From JANMDU01 sp031418715 (GTDB taxonomy: Bacteria > Pseudomonadota > Gammaproteobacteria > Burkholderiales > Burkholderiaceae_C): DNA of 64,000 bases. The DNA lies in NCBI GenBank assembly GCA_031418715.1, contig JANOJL010000003.1, positions 68,722-132,721 on the forward strand. Reading direction: 5' to 3'. Below, in pieces: positions 16,273 through 24,833 of this stretch. Both the position numbers and the translations under genes were made by a program. The notes beneath the pieces are model-generated. The model was not told the DNA's origin, searched no databases, and was given only the letters and a program-made list of their open reading frames with translations. The stretch's first letter is position 1, and each line of letters starts with the position of its first letter.

Positions 16273-17270
16273 GATTCGCTCTTATTCGAAGGTGTTTTGG
16301 GTTTTGCCTTGGTTTTCGTCACTGCAGGCATCTCCGCGCTATGAAAATACATGCCAAACCGCACCCGGTGGTTGGCCTCAGGCTTCTTGCGGCTGCGCTT
16401 CTCAGCGACGGTGGCTTTTTGCAGGAATTGCTGGAGCACGCGCGTCCACAAGAGGCGCGCGGTCTGCTCCAGTTCGCTCGCATCCTCGGCAGACAAGGTT
16501 TGCGAAAACGCACTTTGCTCCAGCATCGGCGGTCCCGCGCGATCCGGCTGAAGATTATGAACAGCGGTGGCCAAATGATCGCTCACATTGGCGGCCAAGA
16601 AATGAAAGCTCTCGCTCAGGCCTTCTTGCGGCACAAACGCATCGCTTTGCAATTGCACGTGCGTCTCACTGGATTTGCTCACGATGCCCAAGCGCTCTAA
16701 CTCATCGAGCACCGCGCGAGCGCCGATATCGCGGCTGACTTCAGCCACCAAACCCGTGAAATCGGGCTCGCCTGCGCTGGCGTAACGCGGCGTGCGCGCG
16801 AGAGCGCGGGCTTTGTTTTGGCTATTGAGGTAGGCGGGCTCACTGATCCAGCGGGCCACCACTTGTGCGCCAATCGACATCAATGGGTCATAGCTTTCAA
16901 GCGCGGTTTTCGGCGCTTCCGTTTCGCGCAGCCGGCGCACATCTTTGCGGTGTACGCCCGTGAGGATGGCGATGCGGCTATCGGTCATGGCGCGATCGGA
17001 TGCCGATTGCTTCAGCGCGGCATCCACCATGGCTTTTTTAAGCATTTCCGTGATCGAGCCCAATTGCAAACTGTGGCTGATGATGAGCTGCGCCAAGGGC
17101 TGCAAGAGCTGCTCCACCGCAGTGGCAGCATGCCCGGTGCCCATGGCATTCACGGCCAAAGCTTTGCCGCGCAGCTCGGCTCTGGCTTTGCGTTCGGGGG
17201 GAGATGCGGGCAGTCTTGGCACGGTGGGTTTGAGGGAAAGGGGTGTGGAACAGGGTATTTTCCACGACAC
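16269..17270 (-). CDS. DUF6502-family protein, possible HTH regulator
   Basis: A 333-residue soluble protein. Residues about 45-110 (LLQPLAQLIISHSLQLGSI, EMLKKAMVDAAL, IAILTGVHRKDVRRL) have the look of a helix-turn-helix, as in DUF6502 proteins. The C-terminal half is helical and rich in Leu, Ser and Gln. The start is taken as GTG 17270; ATG at 17144 is an alternative. It is translationally coupled to the DUF5666 lipoprotein downstream, a pairing I recall as common in Burkholderiales. A DNA-binding role is an inference. Confidence 0.75.
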   Translation of the reverse strand: MSWKIPCSTPLSLKPTVPRLPASPPERKARAELRGKALAVNAMGTGHAATAVEQLLQPLAQLIISHSLQLGSITEMLKKAMVDAALKQSASDRAMTDSRIAILTGVHRKDVRRLRETEAPKTALESYDPLMSIGAQVVARWISEPAYLNSQNKARALARTPRYASAGEPDFTGLVAEVSRDIGARAVLDELERLGIVSKSSETHVQLQSDAFVPQEGLSESFHFLAANVSDHLATAVHNLQPDRAGPPMLEQSAFSQTLSAEDASELEQTARLLWTRVLQQFLQKATVAEKRSRKKPEANHRVRFGMYFHSAEMPAVTKTKAKPKTPSNKSES

Positions 17271-17341
17271 CGCCAGCGCAGCTGACTAGTTTGCTTGCCC
17301 TGTGCGTGCCCATGTTGGCATTTTTTGCGCCAAAAGTCAAA

Positions 17342-17366
17342 ATTACGTGAAAAATTCCCAAAATTT
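17342..17366. promoter_or_regulatory. TTACGTGAAAAATTCCCAAA motif upstream of the DUF6502 operon
   Basis: It matches the paired motif at 14815-14855 at most positions and in the same orientation relative to the leftward genes. It is 72 bp upstream of the DUF6502 start. Confidence 0.45.
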
Positions 17367-17480
17367 GACTGAGGATACCCATGCCTGCCCCATTGCGGCA
17401 AAGCTCTCGCAGGTCGATATACCAATCACGCCAACGGCTTCAAGCAGCTGGGTAGACAGCGGACTCCGGTCATCTTCAAC

Positions 17481-17535
17481 TCTTAATTTGATAGCATGCT
17501 ACGCATATTCTATAACGGCAAGAAGTCGAAAAAGC
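17481..17535 (+). repeat. Dispersed repeat, copy 7
   Basis: TTAATTTGATAGCATGCT, ACGCATATTCTATAACGGC, AAGAAGTCGAAAAAGC. It lies directly beyond the rpoD terminator. Confidence 0.8.
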
Positions 17536-17537
17536 AT

Positions 17538-17573
17538 GAAAAAACCGCCTCTGGGCAGCCCAGGGCGGTTTTC
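17538..17573 (-). terminator. Rho-independent terminator after rpoD
   Basis: On the minus strand AAAACCGCCCTGGG, short loop, CCAGAGGCGGTTTT plus T-run. It begins about 20 bp beyond the rpoD stop. Confidence 0.9.
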
Positions 17574-17591
17574 TCGGAGGCGATCAGCGGA

Positions 17592-19793
17592 TTACTGATT
17601 GTCGACAAAGCTGCGCAGCTTGTCCGAGCGGCTTGGGTGCTTGAGCTTGCGCAGCGCCTTGGCTTCGATTTGGCGGATGCGCTCGCGCGTCACGTCAAAT
17701 TGTTTGCCCACTTCTTCCAGCGTGTGATCAGTGGACATTTCAATACCGAAGCGCATGCGCAGCACCTTGGCTTCACGTGGTGTGAGAGAGTCCAAAATGT
17801 CTTTCACCACATCGCGCAGACCCGCTTGCATCGCAGCTTCCAGCGGCGCAGTGTTGGCGCTGTCTTCGATGAAATCACCCAAATGGCTGTCATCATCGTC
17901 GCCAATCGGTGTTTCCATCGAGATCGGCTCTTTGGCGATCTTCATGATCTTGCGAATCTTGTCTTCTGGAATTTCCATCTTCTCAGCGAGCAAGGCTGCA
18001 TCTGGCTCAAAGCCAAACTCCTGCAAATGCTGACGGCTGATGCGGTTCATCTTGTTGATAGTTTCGATCATGTGCACCGGGATGCGGATCGTACGCGCTT
18101 GATCTGCGATGCTTCGCGTGATGGCTTGGCGAATCCACCAAGTCGCGTAGGTCGAGAATTTATAGCCACGACGGTATTCAAACTTATCCACCGCTTTCAT
18201 CAAACCGATGTTGCCTTCTTGGATCAAATCCAAAAATTGCAAGCCACGATTCGTGTACTTTTTAGCAATCGAAATCACCAGGCGCAAATTGGCCTCGATC
18301 ATCTCTTTCTTGGCATCGCGTGAGTTGCGCTCGCCATCGTTCATGCGCTTGTTGATGTCTTTCAAATCTTCCAGCGGCACCACCACGCGCGACTGCAGGC
18401 TGATCAGCTTGTTCTGCAACTCTTGCACTGGCGGCACATAGCGAGCCATGGTCACAGACCAGTTTTTACCCGCTTTAGATTGCGTCTCGATCCATTTCAA
18501 ATCAAGCAAATGGCTGGTGACTTTCTTACCCATCTTGTCGCGGCCAGAAAACTCTTCTGCGAATTTTTCTTGCGGGTAGCCGCACTTTTCCACAATGATC
18601 TTGCGCATCTCACGCTCCACCTTGCGCACATCCGACACCTGACCGCGAACCATTTCACAGAGGCGCTCAATCGTCTTCGCGGTAAAGCGAATCAGCATCA
18701 GCTCATCCGTGACGGCTTTTTGCGCCTTCATGTAGGCGGTCGTACCGTAGCCTTCTTTGTCGTACGATTTGTGCAATTTCTCAAAGTGACCACGAATCAC
18801 TTCAAAGCGGCTAAAAGCTTCAACTTGCAGCTCTTCCAAGCGCTTGGTCATGGCCTTGTTGGCTTTTGCTTCTTCGTCGCCTTCGCTATCGTCGTATTCG
18901 TCAAAATCCTCTTCAGCCACGAAGTCATCTGCGGCGTTCGGATTGGCAAAGCCATCCACCACGGCAGAAATCAAGACTTTCTTGATCTGCACTTCGCTCA
19001 TCATGTTGAAGATTTCTTGGATCGTGGCTGGGCTGTGCGAGATGGCTTCCATCATCGCGTTCAGGCCACCCTCAATGCGCTTGGCAATCTCAATCTCGCC
19101 TTCGCGCGTGAGCAGCTCTACCGTACCCATCTCGCGCATGTACATGCGCACGGGATCCGTGGTGCGGCCAAATTCGGAATCTACTGTAGAAAGTGCCGCC
19201 TCGGCTTCTTCTTCGGCTTCCTCTTCTGTGGAGGCGGTCGGCGTGTTGTTGTTGAGCAGCAGGGTTTCAGCGTCTGGGGTTTGCTCGTAGACAGCAATGC
19301 CCATGTCATTGAGAAGCGAATAGACCACTTCCAATGTTTCGGCATCGACCAGCTTGTCGGGCAAGTGATCGTTGATCTCGGAATGCGTCAGGAAGCCGCG
19401 TGTTTTGCCGAGTTTGATCAGGGCTTTCAGGCGCACGCGGCGCTTGGCCAAATCTTCCTCTGAGAGCACCGTTTCGTCTAAACCGAATTCTTTCATCAAG
19501 GCGCGTTCTTTCGCCTTGGAAAGCTTCATGCGCAGCGGCTTGACCTTCTCGCCATCCTCACCGATGACGACAGCGACCGGCTCTGGCGCTTCGTCGATAT
19601 ACGCGTCTATTTCAACATCATCTTCCGTGTTGATACTTCCCTTTGGCTTAGGGCCACGCTTAGCGCCCATCTTCTTCTCGGGCGCTGCTTTGGCGGCAGG
19701 CTTAGCCGCTGGCTTGACCACCACGACTTTGGCCTTTGGATCAGCCTTGGCAGGTACTTTTACGGCGGGTTTGGCGGGGGGTTTGCTCGGCAT
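17592..19793 (-). CDS. rpoD: RNA polymerase primary sigma factor RpoD (sigma-70)
   Basis: A 733-residue housekeeping sigma factor. Seen are region 1.1 near residues 105-190, region 1.2 with PVRMYMREMGTVELL, the non-conserved acidic insert, region 2 with NLRLVISIAKKYTNRGLQFL and FSTYATWWIRQAITRSIADQ, region 3 with RIPVHMIETINKM, and region 4 with the helix-turn-helix TLEEVGKQFDVTRERIRQIE. The first 60 residues are Lys/Ala/Pro-rich, as in many Burkholderiales. ATG 19793 follows AAAGG; the frame runs 15 codons further upstream but without support. dnaG, a frequent neighbour, is not next to it here. Confidence 0.96.
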   Translation of the reverse strand: MPSKPPAKPAVKVPAKADPKAKVVVVKPAAKPAAKAAPEKKMGAKRGPKPKGSINTEDDVEIDAYIDEAPEPVAVVIGEDGEKVKPLRMKLSKAKERALMKEFGLDETVLSEEDLAKRRVRLKALIKLGKTRGFLTHSEINDHLPDKLVDAETLEVVYSLLNDMGIAVYEQTPDAETLLLNNNTPTASTEEEAEEEAEAALSTVDSEFGRTTDPVRMYMREMGTVELLTREGEIEIAKRIEGGLNAMMEAISHSPATIQEIFNMMSEVQIKKVLISAVVDGFANPNAADDFVAEEDFDEYDDSEGDEEAKANKAMTKRLEELQVEAFSRFEVIRGHFEKLHKSYDKEGYGTTAYMKAQKAVTDELMLIRFTAKTIERLCEMVRGQVSDVRKVEREMRKIIVEKCGYPQEKFAEEFSGRDKMGKKVTSHLLDLKWIETQSKAGKNWSVTMARYVPPVQELQNKLISLQSRVVVPLEDLKDINKRMNDGERNSRDAKKEMIEANLRLVISIAKKYTNRGLQFLDLIQEGNIGLMKAVDKFEYRRGYKFSTYATWWIRQAITRSIADQARTIRIPVHMIETINKMNRISRQHLQEFGFEPDAALLAEKMEIPEDKIRKIMKIAKEPISMETPIGDDDDSHLGDFIEDSANTAPLEAAMQAGLRDVVKDILDSLTPREAKVLRMRFGIEMSTDHTLEEVGKQFDVTRERIRQIEAKALRKLKHPSRSDKLRSFVDNQ

Positions 19794-20049
19794 GCGAAGA
19801 CCTTTGGGAATAACCATCAAAACAGATACGTAAGCCAAGGCAAATCAGAGCCAAGGCAGCAAGTATCAAGGGGGCAGCACAAACTTTTTGGGGCGAACAT
19901 TTGGTGTGCAGTCCTTGCGTGTGAGGCGTTGACACGGGGGTCATTTGAGCAAAATGCTCGATGCCTACGGAGGTGCTGCTGTCGCGTTTATGCTGTTGTT
20001 ACAAGGATTATACCAAGCGCCTGCTCTTTGCGCTGATCAAAGGCGGGGC

Positions 20050-20637
20050 TTACGTCTCAAACTGCGCTTCATTCTTGCCTTTGAACGGTGCATAAAACGC
20101 CTTGATGGCCGTCATGTCTTTTTCAATATCACCAGTGGGATAAAACAAAGGCCCCAAGCCACTGCGCTTTTGCGAATAATCCATATAGGCCATCATGATC
20201 GGCACTTTGGCCGTTTGAGCGATGTAGTAAAAGCCCGTTTTCCAATAGCGCGTTTTGCTGCGCGTGCCCTCCGGCGGCACGATCAGCTGGACCGAGCCAT
20301 CTGCATCTAGCAAAGCCTGCGCAGAACTCGCCACGAGGTTGGTGGATTGCTCCCGGTTCACAGGAACACCGCCTAGCCACATCATGATGCCGCGAAACGG
20401 CGGTTTGAAAATACTGCTCTTGCCCATCCAATAAATATTCAACCGCAAGGCAAAGCAAACCATCAGCGTGTAGGGCAGATCCCAATTGCTGGTGTGGGGC
20501 GCAGCGATCAAAACGCTCTTGCTGGCCTCTGGTGGAAGGCTTCCCTCAATCTTCCAGCCTGTGATTTTTAGAAAGGCAATGGAGCCTAGGCGCAAGAGAG
20601 TGTTGACCACAGGTGTGGTGAAGATAGTGCGATGCAT
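20050..20637 (-). CDS. Lysophospholipid acyltransferase-like protein (PlsC family)
   Basis: An acyltransferase of the PlsC/LPLAT family, which acylates lysophosphatidic acid or a related acceptor at the membrane. The catalytic HxxxxD is APHTSNWDLPYT; the substrate-binding block II is IYWMGKSSIFKPPFRG and GVPVNREQS; block III is LIVPPEGTRSK. An N-terminal hydrophobic segment is present. The start is uncertain: ATG 20637 gives 195 residues and fits the family, while in-frame starts at 20682 and 20739 lack a ribosome-binding site. It lies between rpoD and ppa, all leftward. Confidence 0.85.
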   Translation of the reverse strand: MHRTIFTTPVVNTLLRLGSIAFLKITGWKIEGSLPPEASKSVLIAAPHTSNWDLPYTLMVCFALRLNIYWMGKSSIFKPPFRGIMMWLGGVPVNREQSTNLVASSAQALLDADGSVQLIVPPEGTRSKTRYWKTGFYYIAQTAKVPIMMAYMDYSQKRSGLGPLFYPTGDIEKDMTAIKAFYAPFKGKNEAQFET

Positions 20638-20781
20638 GGATTGAGTATCGTTGTTTTGAATGACCCAGTTTTTAACGGCCATTGTGTGGGCACGCTGTAT
20701 CTGGGCTCGCGATAGCCCATATCGCCTCTTGCGCCTCAAGCTGGCGCTTTGAGCTTGGGCTCGCGACTGGCCAACCCAGTG

Positions 20782-21318
20782 TTATTTTTTATCCGCTAAA
20801 TAAGCCGCCATGCCATCGGTGATTTCTTTGTGCGCAGAATCCACGCCTTCCCAACCGAGCACTTTGACCCACTTGCCCTCTTCCAAATCTTTGTAGTGCT
20901 CAAAGAAATGCGAGATGGTTTTCAGGCGCAGGGGGTTCATGTCTTCGGGGGTTTTCCATTGCGTGTACAGGCTGCATTTTTTGTCAATCGGCACCGCCAA
21001 CAATTTCCCGTCTTCACCCGCTTCATCTTCCATCTTCAAAATGCCAATCGCACGGCAGGTAATCACCACGCCGGGGATCAAAGGCACGGGTGTGATCACC
21101 AACACATCGACTGGATCGCCATCGCCAGAAAGCGTTTTGGGGATGTAGCCGTAGTTGGTCGGGTAATGCATGGCGGTGCTCATGAAACGATCTACGAAGA
21201 TCGCGCCAGATTCTTTGTCGACCTCGTATTTGATCGGGTCGGCATTCATCGGAATTTCGATGATCACGTTGAACTCATGCGGGGCGTTTTTTCCTGGATT
21301 GACTGCGTCGAGGGACAT
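20782..21318 (-). CDS. ppa: Inorganic pyrophosphatase (soluble, family I)
   Basis: A 178-residue cytosolic enzyme that hydrolyses pyrophosphate to drive biosynthetic reactions. The signature DGDPVDVLV provides metal-binding aspartates. It is accompanied by EIPMNADPIKYEVDKESGAI and YPTNYGYIPKTLSGDGDP upstream and HFFEHYKDLEEGKWVKV near the end. Length is normal. It is divergent from the membrane H+-pyrophosphatase gene, so both pyrophosphate-consuming enzymes flank the same intergenic region. Confidence 0.96.
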   Translation of the reverse strand: MSLDAVNPGKNAPHEFNVIIEIPMNADPIKYEVDKESGAIFVDRFMSTAMHYPTNYGYIPKTLSGDGDPVDVLVITPVPLIPGVVITCRAIGILKMEDEAGEDGKLLAVPIDKKCSLYTQWKTPEDMNPLRLKTISHFFEHYKDLEEGKWVKVLGWEGVDSAHKEITDGMAAYLADKK

Positions 21319-21543
21319 GTTGGTCTCTTTATAAAAATAATGACAAAACTAAGCTGGTATTAACCCTGATTTTACTGATGCAAAGCTTGTAAAAGCGCGA
21401 ATCTGTCACGTTTTCAGGCTAAATTCCGCTCGTTGGCCAATTGTCTGCGATTTCTTGGATGAATGTGGATGAGGAAGCAACGCGGCGGGTGTGATACCTC
21501 ACGTGTTGCGCCCTCTACGTAAAACCAAATGGAGATACTTAAT

Positions 21544-24084
21544 ATGACAGGCAATACAGCACTGATCCTTGTGCTTCTTTGCGGTCTGGCCGCCGTGGTC
21601 TACGGCGTTTGGGCGCGAAGCTGGATTCTTTCTCAAGACGCAGGCAATGCCCGCATGCAAGAGATTGCAGCGGCTATCCAATCTGGTGCAGCTGCCTATC
21701 TGGCGCGGCAATACAAAAGCATCACCATCGTGGGCGTTGTGCTAACGATTCTGATTGGCTTGTTCCTTGATGGCATGTCGGCTTTAGGCTTTGTGGTAGG
21801 CGCGGTGCTCTCGGGCGCTTGCGGCTTTATCGGCATGAATGTGTCGGTGCGCGCTAACGTGCGCACAGCACAAGCAGCCACCAAAGGCATTGGCCCCGCG
21901 CTTGACGTTGCCTTCCGTGGCGGCGCAATCACCGGCATGCTGGTGGTGGGCTTAGGTCTGCTTGGCGTGACCATTTTTTATTGGTTCTTGGTCGGTAATG
22001 GCGCGATGACGCCGGATAAAAACCTCGCTAAATTGCTCAACCCTCTGATCGGCTTTGCCTTTGGCTCATCGCTGATCTCCATCTTCGCCCGTCTGGGTGG
22101 CGGCATTTTCACCAAGGGCGCTGATGTGGGCGCAGATCTGGTCGGCAAAGTGGAAGCTGGCATCCCAGAAGATGATCCACGTAACCCCGCCGTGATTGCC
22201 GATAACGTGGGCGACAACGTGGGCGATTGCGCCGGCATGGCCGCTGACTTGTTTGAAACCTATGCAGTGACGCTGATCGCCACCATGGTGCTGGGCGCTT
22301 TACTGCTCACCAGCTCCGGTACAGCTGCTGTGATCTACCCGCTGATGTTGGGCGGCGTGTCGATCATCGCTTCCATCATTGGTTGCTTCTTCGTCAAGGC
22401 CTCGCCCGGCATGAAGAACGTGATGCCTGCGCTTTACAAAGGCTTGGCAGTGGCTGGCGGCTTGTCGCTGATCGCCTTTTATTTCGTGACCGTGGCCATC
22501 ATGCCCGACAACGCGATCAAGGCCAGCGGCACGCAAATGGCGCTGTTTGCTTCTTGCGCAGTTGGCTTGATTTTGACGGGCGCTTTGGTCTGGGTGACTG
22601 AGTACTACACCGGAACGCAGTACGCACCTGTGAAGCACATTGCACAAGCCTCGACCACCGGCCACGGCACCAACATCATTGCTGGGTTGGGCGTATCCAT
22701 GCGCTCGACTGCATGGCCTGTGATTTTTGTGTGTATCGCCATTTGGTGCTCTTATTCGCTCGCTGGACTGTATGGCATTGCGATTGCTGCTACCTCTATG
22801 CTGAGCATGGCCGGTATTGTTGTGGCGCTGGACGCATACGGCCCGATCACCGACAACGCGGGCGGCATTGCCGAGATGGCCGAGTTGCCAGCCTCTGTGC
22901 GCGAAGTGACTGACCCACTGGACGCCGTGGGTAACACCACCAAAGCCGTGACCAAGGGGTATGCGATTGGCTCAGCTGGTTTGGCTGCGCTGGTGCTGTT
23001 TGCTGACTACACCCACAAGCTGGAAGCTTATGGCAAGGTCATCAGCTTTGATTTGAGCAACCCGATGGTCATCATTGGCCTGTTTATCGGTGGCTTGATT
23101 CCTTACCTCTTTGGCGCGATGGCGATGGAGGCCGTGGGCCGCGCTGCGGGCTCTGTGGTGGTTGAAGTGCGTCGCCAGTTTGCTGACGGCCAAATCATGG
23201 CTGGCAAGCGCAAGCCAGATTACAGCGCTGCGGTAGACATGCTCACCACGGCTGCAATCAAAGAAATGATGATCCCTTCGCTGCTGCCCGTGGTGGTACC
23301 AGTCGTGGTGGGCTTGGCTTTGGGCCCTGCTGCGCTGGGCGGCTTGCTCATGGGCACGATTGTGACCGGCCTGTTTGTGGCGATTTCTATGTGTACCGGT
23401 GGCGGCGCTTGGGACAATGCCAAGAAACTCATCGAAGACAGCTTCGTTGACAAAGACGGCGTGGCCCACAAAAAGGGAGGAGACACCCACAAAGCCGCTG
23501 TCACGGGCGACACTGTGGGTGATCCATACAAAGACACTGCTGGCCCAGCCATCAACCCTTTGATCAAGATCATCAACATCGTGGCGCTTCTGATCGTGCC
23601 ATTGATGATGTCGATCCATGGCAAGCCAGCACCTGTGGCGGTTGTGGCTGCGCCTGTTGCAGCGGTTGCGGCGGCCGCGACTCCGGCTGCTGTGGCTGCT
23701 CCAGTCGTTGCGGCTGCGGCGCCAGTGGCCTCAGCTGCTGCACCTGCTGGTGATGCAGCTAGCGTGAAGGTCGATGGCGGCGTGGTGAAGTTTTACTTCG
23801 CTCCCGGCAAAATGGAACTCGCTCAAGACGGTGCCAAAGCTTTGGCGCAGATCATCGAAGCCGCCAAGAGCGGTAAGAAGGTCGGTCTCAGCGGCTATGT
23901 GGATCCAAGCGGAGATGCTGCGAAAAATGCCGAGTTGGCCAAGCAACGCGCCTTCGCTGTGCGCGATCTGCTGAAAGCCTCCGGTGTGCCCGAAGGCCAA
24001 ATCGTCTTGGTTCGCCCCAATGACATCAAAGAAGGCTCGACCTCTGCTGCCGAAGGCCGCCGGGTTGAAGTGTTCATGATCTAA
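21544..24084 (+). CDS. hppA: Membrane H+-translocating pyrophosphatase with a C-terminal OmpA-like domain
   Basis: An 846-residue fusion. Residues 1 to about 690 are a complete H+-pyrophosphatase with about 16 membrane segments and the substrate loops DVGADLVGKVEAGIPEDDPR and VIADNVGDNVGDCAGMAADL. The motif GNTTKA has Lys at the position that makes the enzyme K+-independent. After an Ala/Pro/Val-rich linker of about 60 residues comes an OmpA/MotB-like domain (VKFYFAPGKMEL through ELAKQRAFAVRDLL to EGRRVEVFMI), which in other proteins binds peptidoglycan. ATG 21544 is preceded by GGAG. Ordinary family members end after the membrane domain. Confidence 0.92.
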   Translation: MTGNTALILVLLCGLAAVVYGVWARSWILSQDAGNARMQEIAAAIQSGAAAYLARQYKSITIVGVVLTILIGLFLDGMSALGFVVGAVLSGACGFIGMNVSVRANVRTAQAATKGIGPALDVAFRGGAITGMLVVGLGLLGVTIFYWFLVGNGAMTPDKNLAKLLNPLIGFAFGSSLISIFARLGGGIFTKGADVGADLVGKVEAGIPEDDPRNPAVIADNVGDNVGDCAGMAADLFETYAVTLIATMVLGALLLTSSGTAAVIYPLMLGGVSIIASIIGCFFVKASPGMKNVMPALYKGLAVAGGLSLIAFYFVTVAIMPDNAIKASGTQMALFASCAVGLILTGALVWVTEYYTGTQYAPVKHIAQASTTGHGTNIIAGLGVSMRSTAWPVIFVCIAIWCSYSLAGLYGIAIAATSMLSMAGIVVALDAYGPITDNAGGIAEMAELPASVREVTDPLDAVGNTTKAVTKGYAIGSAGLAALVLFADYTHKLEAYGKVISFDLSNPMVIIGLFIGGLIPYLFGAMAMEAVGRAAGSVVVEVRRQFADGQIMAGKRKPDYSAAVDMLTTAAIKEMMIPSLLPVVVPVVVGLALGPAALGGLLMGTIVTGLFVAISMCTGGGAWDNAKKLIEDSFVDKDGVAHKKGGDTHKAAVTGDTVGDPYKDTAGPAINPLIKIINIVALLIVPLMMSIHGKPAPVAVVAAPVAAVAAAATPAAVAAPVVAAAAPVASAAAPAGDAASVKVDGGVVKFYFAPGKMELAQDGAKALAQIIEAAKSGKKVGLSGYVDPSGDAAKNAELAKQRAFAVRDLLKASGVPEGQIVLVRPNDIKEGSTSAAEGRRVEVFMI

Positions 24085-24104
24085 AGCCCTCCAGCTTCAG
24101 CTCA

Positions 24105-24136
24105 AAGCCGCAGATTTATTTCTGCGGCTTTTTTGT
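24105..24136 (+). terminator. Rho-independent terminator after hppA
   Basis: AAGCCGCAGA, 6 nt loop, TCTGCGGCTT, then TTTTTGTT. Confidence 0.9.
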
Positions 24137-24192
24137 TGTCTTTTAACGCATTCCTGCGTTAAATTCAGATCATTATTCTTAAGGAGATTGTT

Positions 24193-24771
24193 GTGCGTCG
24201 TATTGCCCTGATCGCCACACTCGTCGTCATCGCAGCCAGCTTACTGGGTTGTGCCACACCCAAGCCGCAGCCCAAGACCCTGATGGTCTCTGAAGCCAAG
24301 CTGATGCAACTGATTAGCGGGCAGTTTCCCTTCAACAGCAAAATGCTGGATGCATTGGATGTGAGCGTAGGCTCACCGAAGATCAGTTTTGATGGGGTCA
24401 ACAACAGAATCAACACCACGCTGGATTTGAATGTTGCCGGCAGCGGCATTGTTGGTTTGCTTGTGCAGCGCGAATACAAAGGCGGCATAGATTTGAGCTA
24501 TGGCCTGCGCTTCGAGCCCAGCGACAACTCCGTGCGCATGACAGATGTGAAACTGGGCAAACTCAGTATCGATGGTGCACCTGAGCTGATGCAACGCCCG
24601 ATTTCCCGCCTTGGCGTCGCGCTTGCGCAAAAGCTACTGGCCGAACAAGTGCTCTACAAAGTCAGTGCGCAAGATTTGGAAGCGGCCAAGGGCTGGGGTT
24701 ATAAGCCAGGCGCATTCAAGATCGCACCGGGCGGCTTAGCGATCACGCTCGATCCGATCGAGAAAAAATAA
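24193..24771 (+). CDS. DUF1439-family lipoprotein
   Basis: A 192-residue predicted lipoprotein with GTG start behind AAGGAG. The signal ends in lipobox LLGC. The mature part has the DUF1439 pattern of an N-terminal helix (VSEAKLMQLISGQFPF), beta strands such as ISFDGVNNRINTTLDLNV, and a C-terminal helix (RLGVALAQKLLAEQVLYKV). E. coli YceB is a relative with a tubular lipid-binding-like fold; its function is not known. The gene is a single unit, with a weak hairpin (AAGCGGC/GCCGCTT) at the stop and no T-run. Confidence 0.85.
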   Translation: MRRIALIATLVVIAASLLGCATPKPQPKTLMVSEAKLMQLISGQFPFNSKMLDALDVSVGSPKISFDGVNNRINTTLDLNVAGSGIVGLLVQREYKGGIDLSYGLRFEPSDNSVRMTDVKLGKLSIDGAPELMQRPISRLGVALAQKLLAEQVLYKVSAQDLEAAKGWGYKPGAFKIAPGGLAITLDPIEKK

Positions 24772-24833
24772 AGCGGCAGGATAGCCGCTTAGCTCGAAAC
24801 TGGCCGCCCTGCCTTCCAGCAGCGCGGCCTTCT

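Noticed and set aside
18423..19463. Long open frame antisense to rpoD (346 codons)
   Set aside because: It lies opposite clear RpoD motifs, is His/Phe/Leu-rich without any family pattern, and is a shadow of rpoD codon bias.
20703..20766. Direct repeat GGGCTCGCGA near the ppa 3' end as a mobile-element boundary
   Set aside because: Only 10 bp, 54 bp apart, with nothing between them; probably part of a weak terminator or chance.
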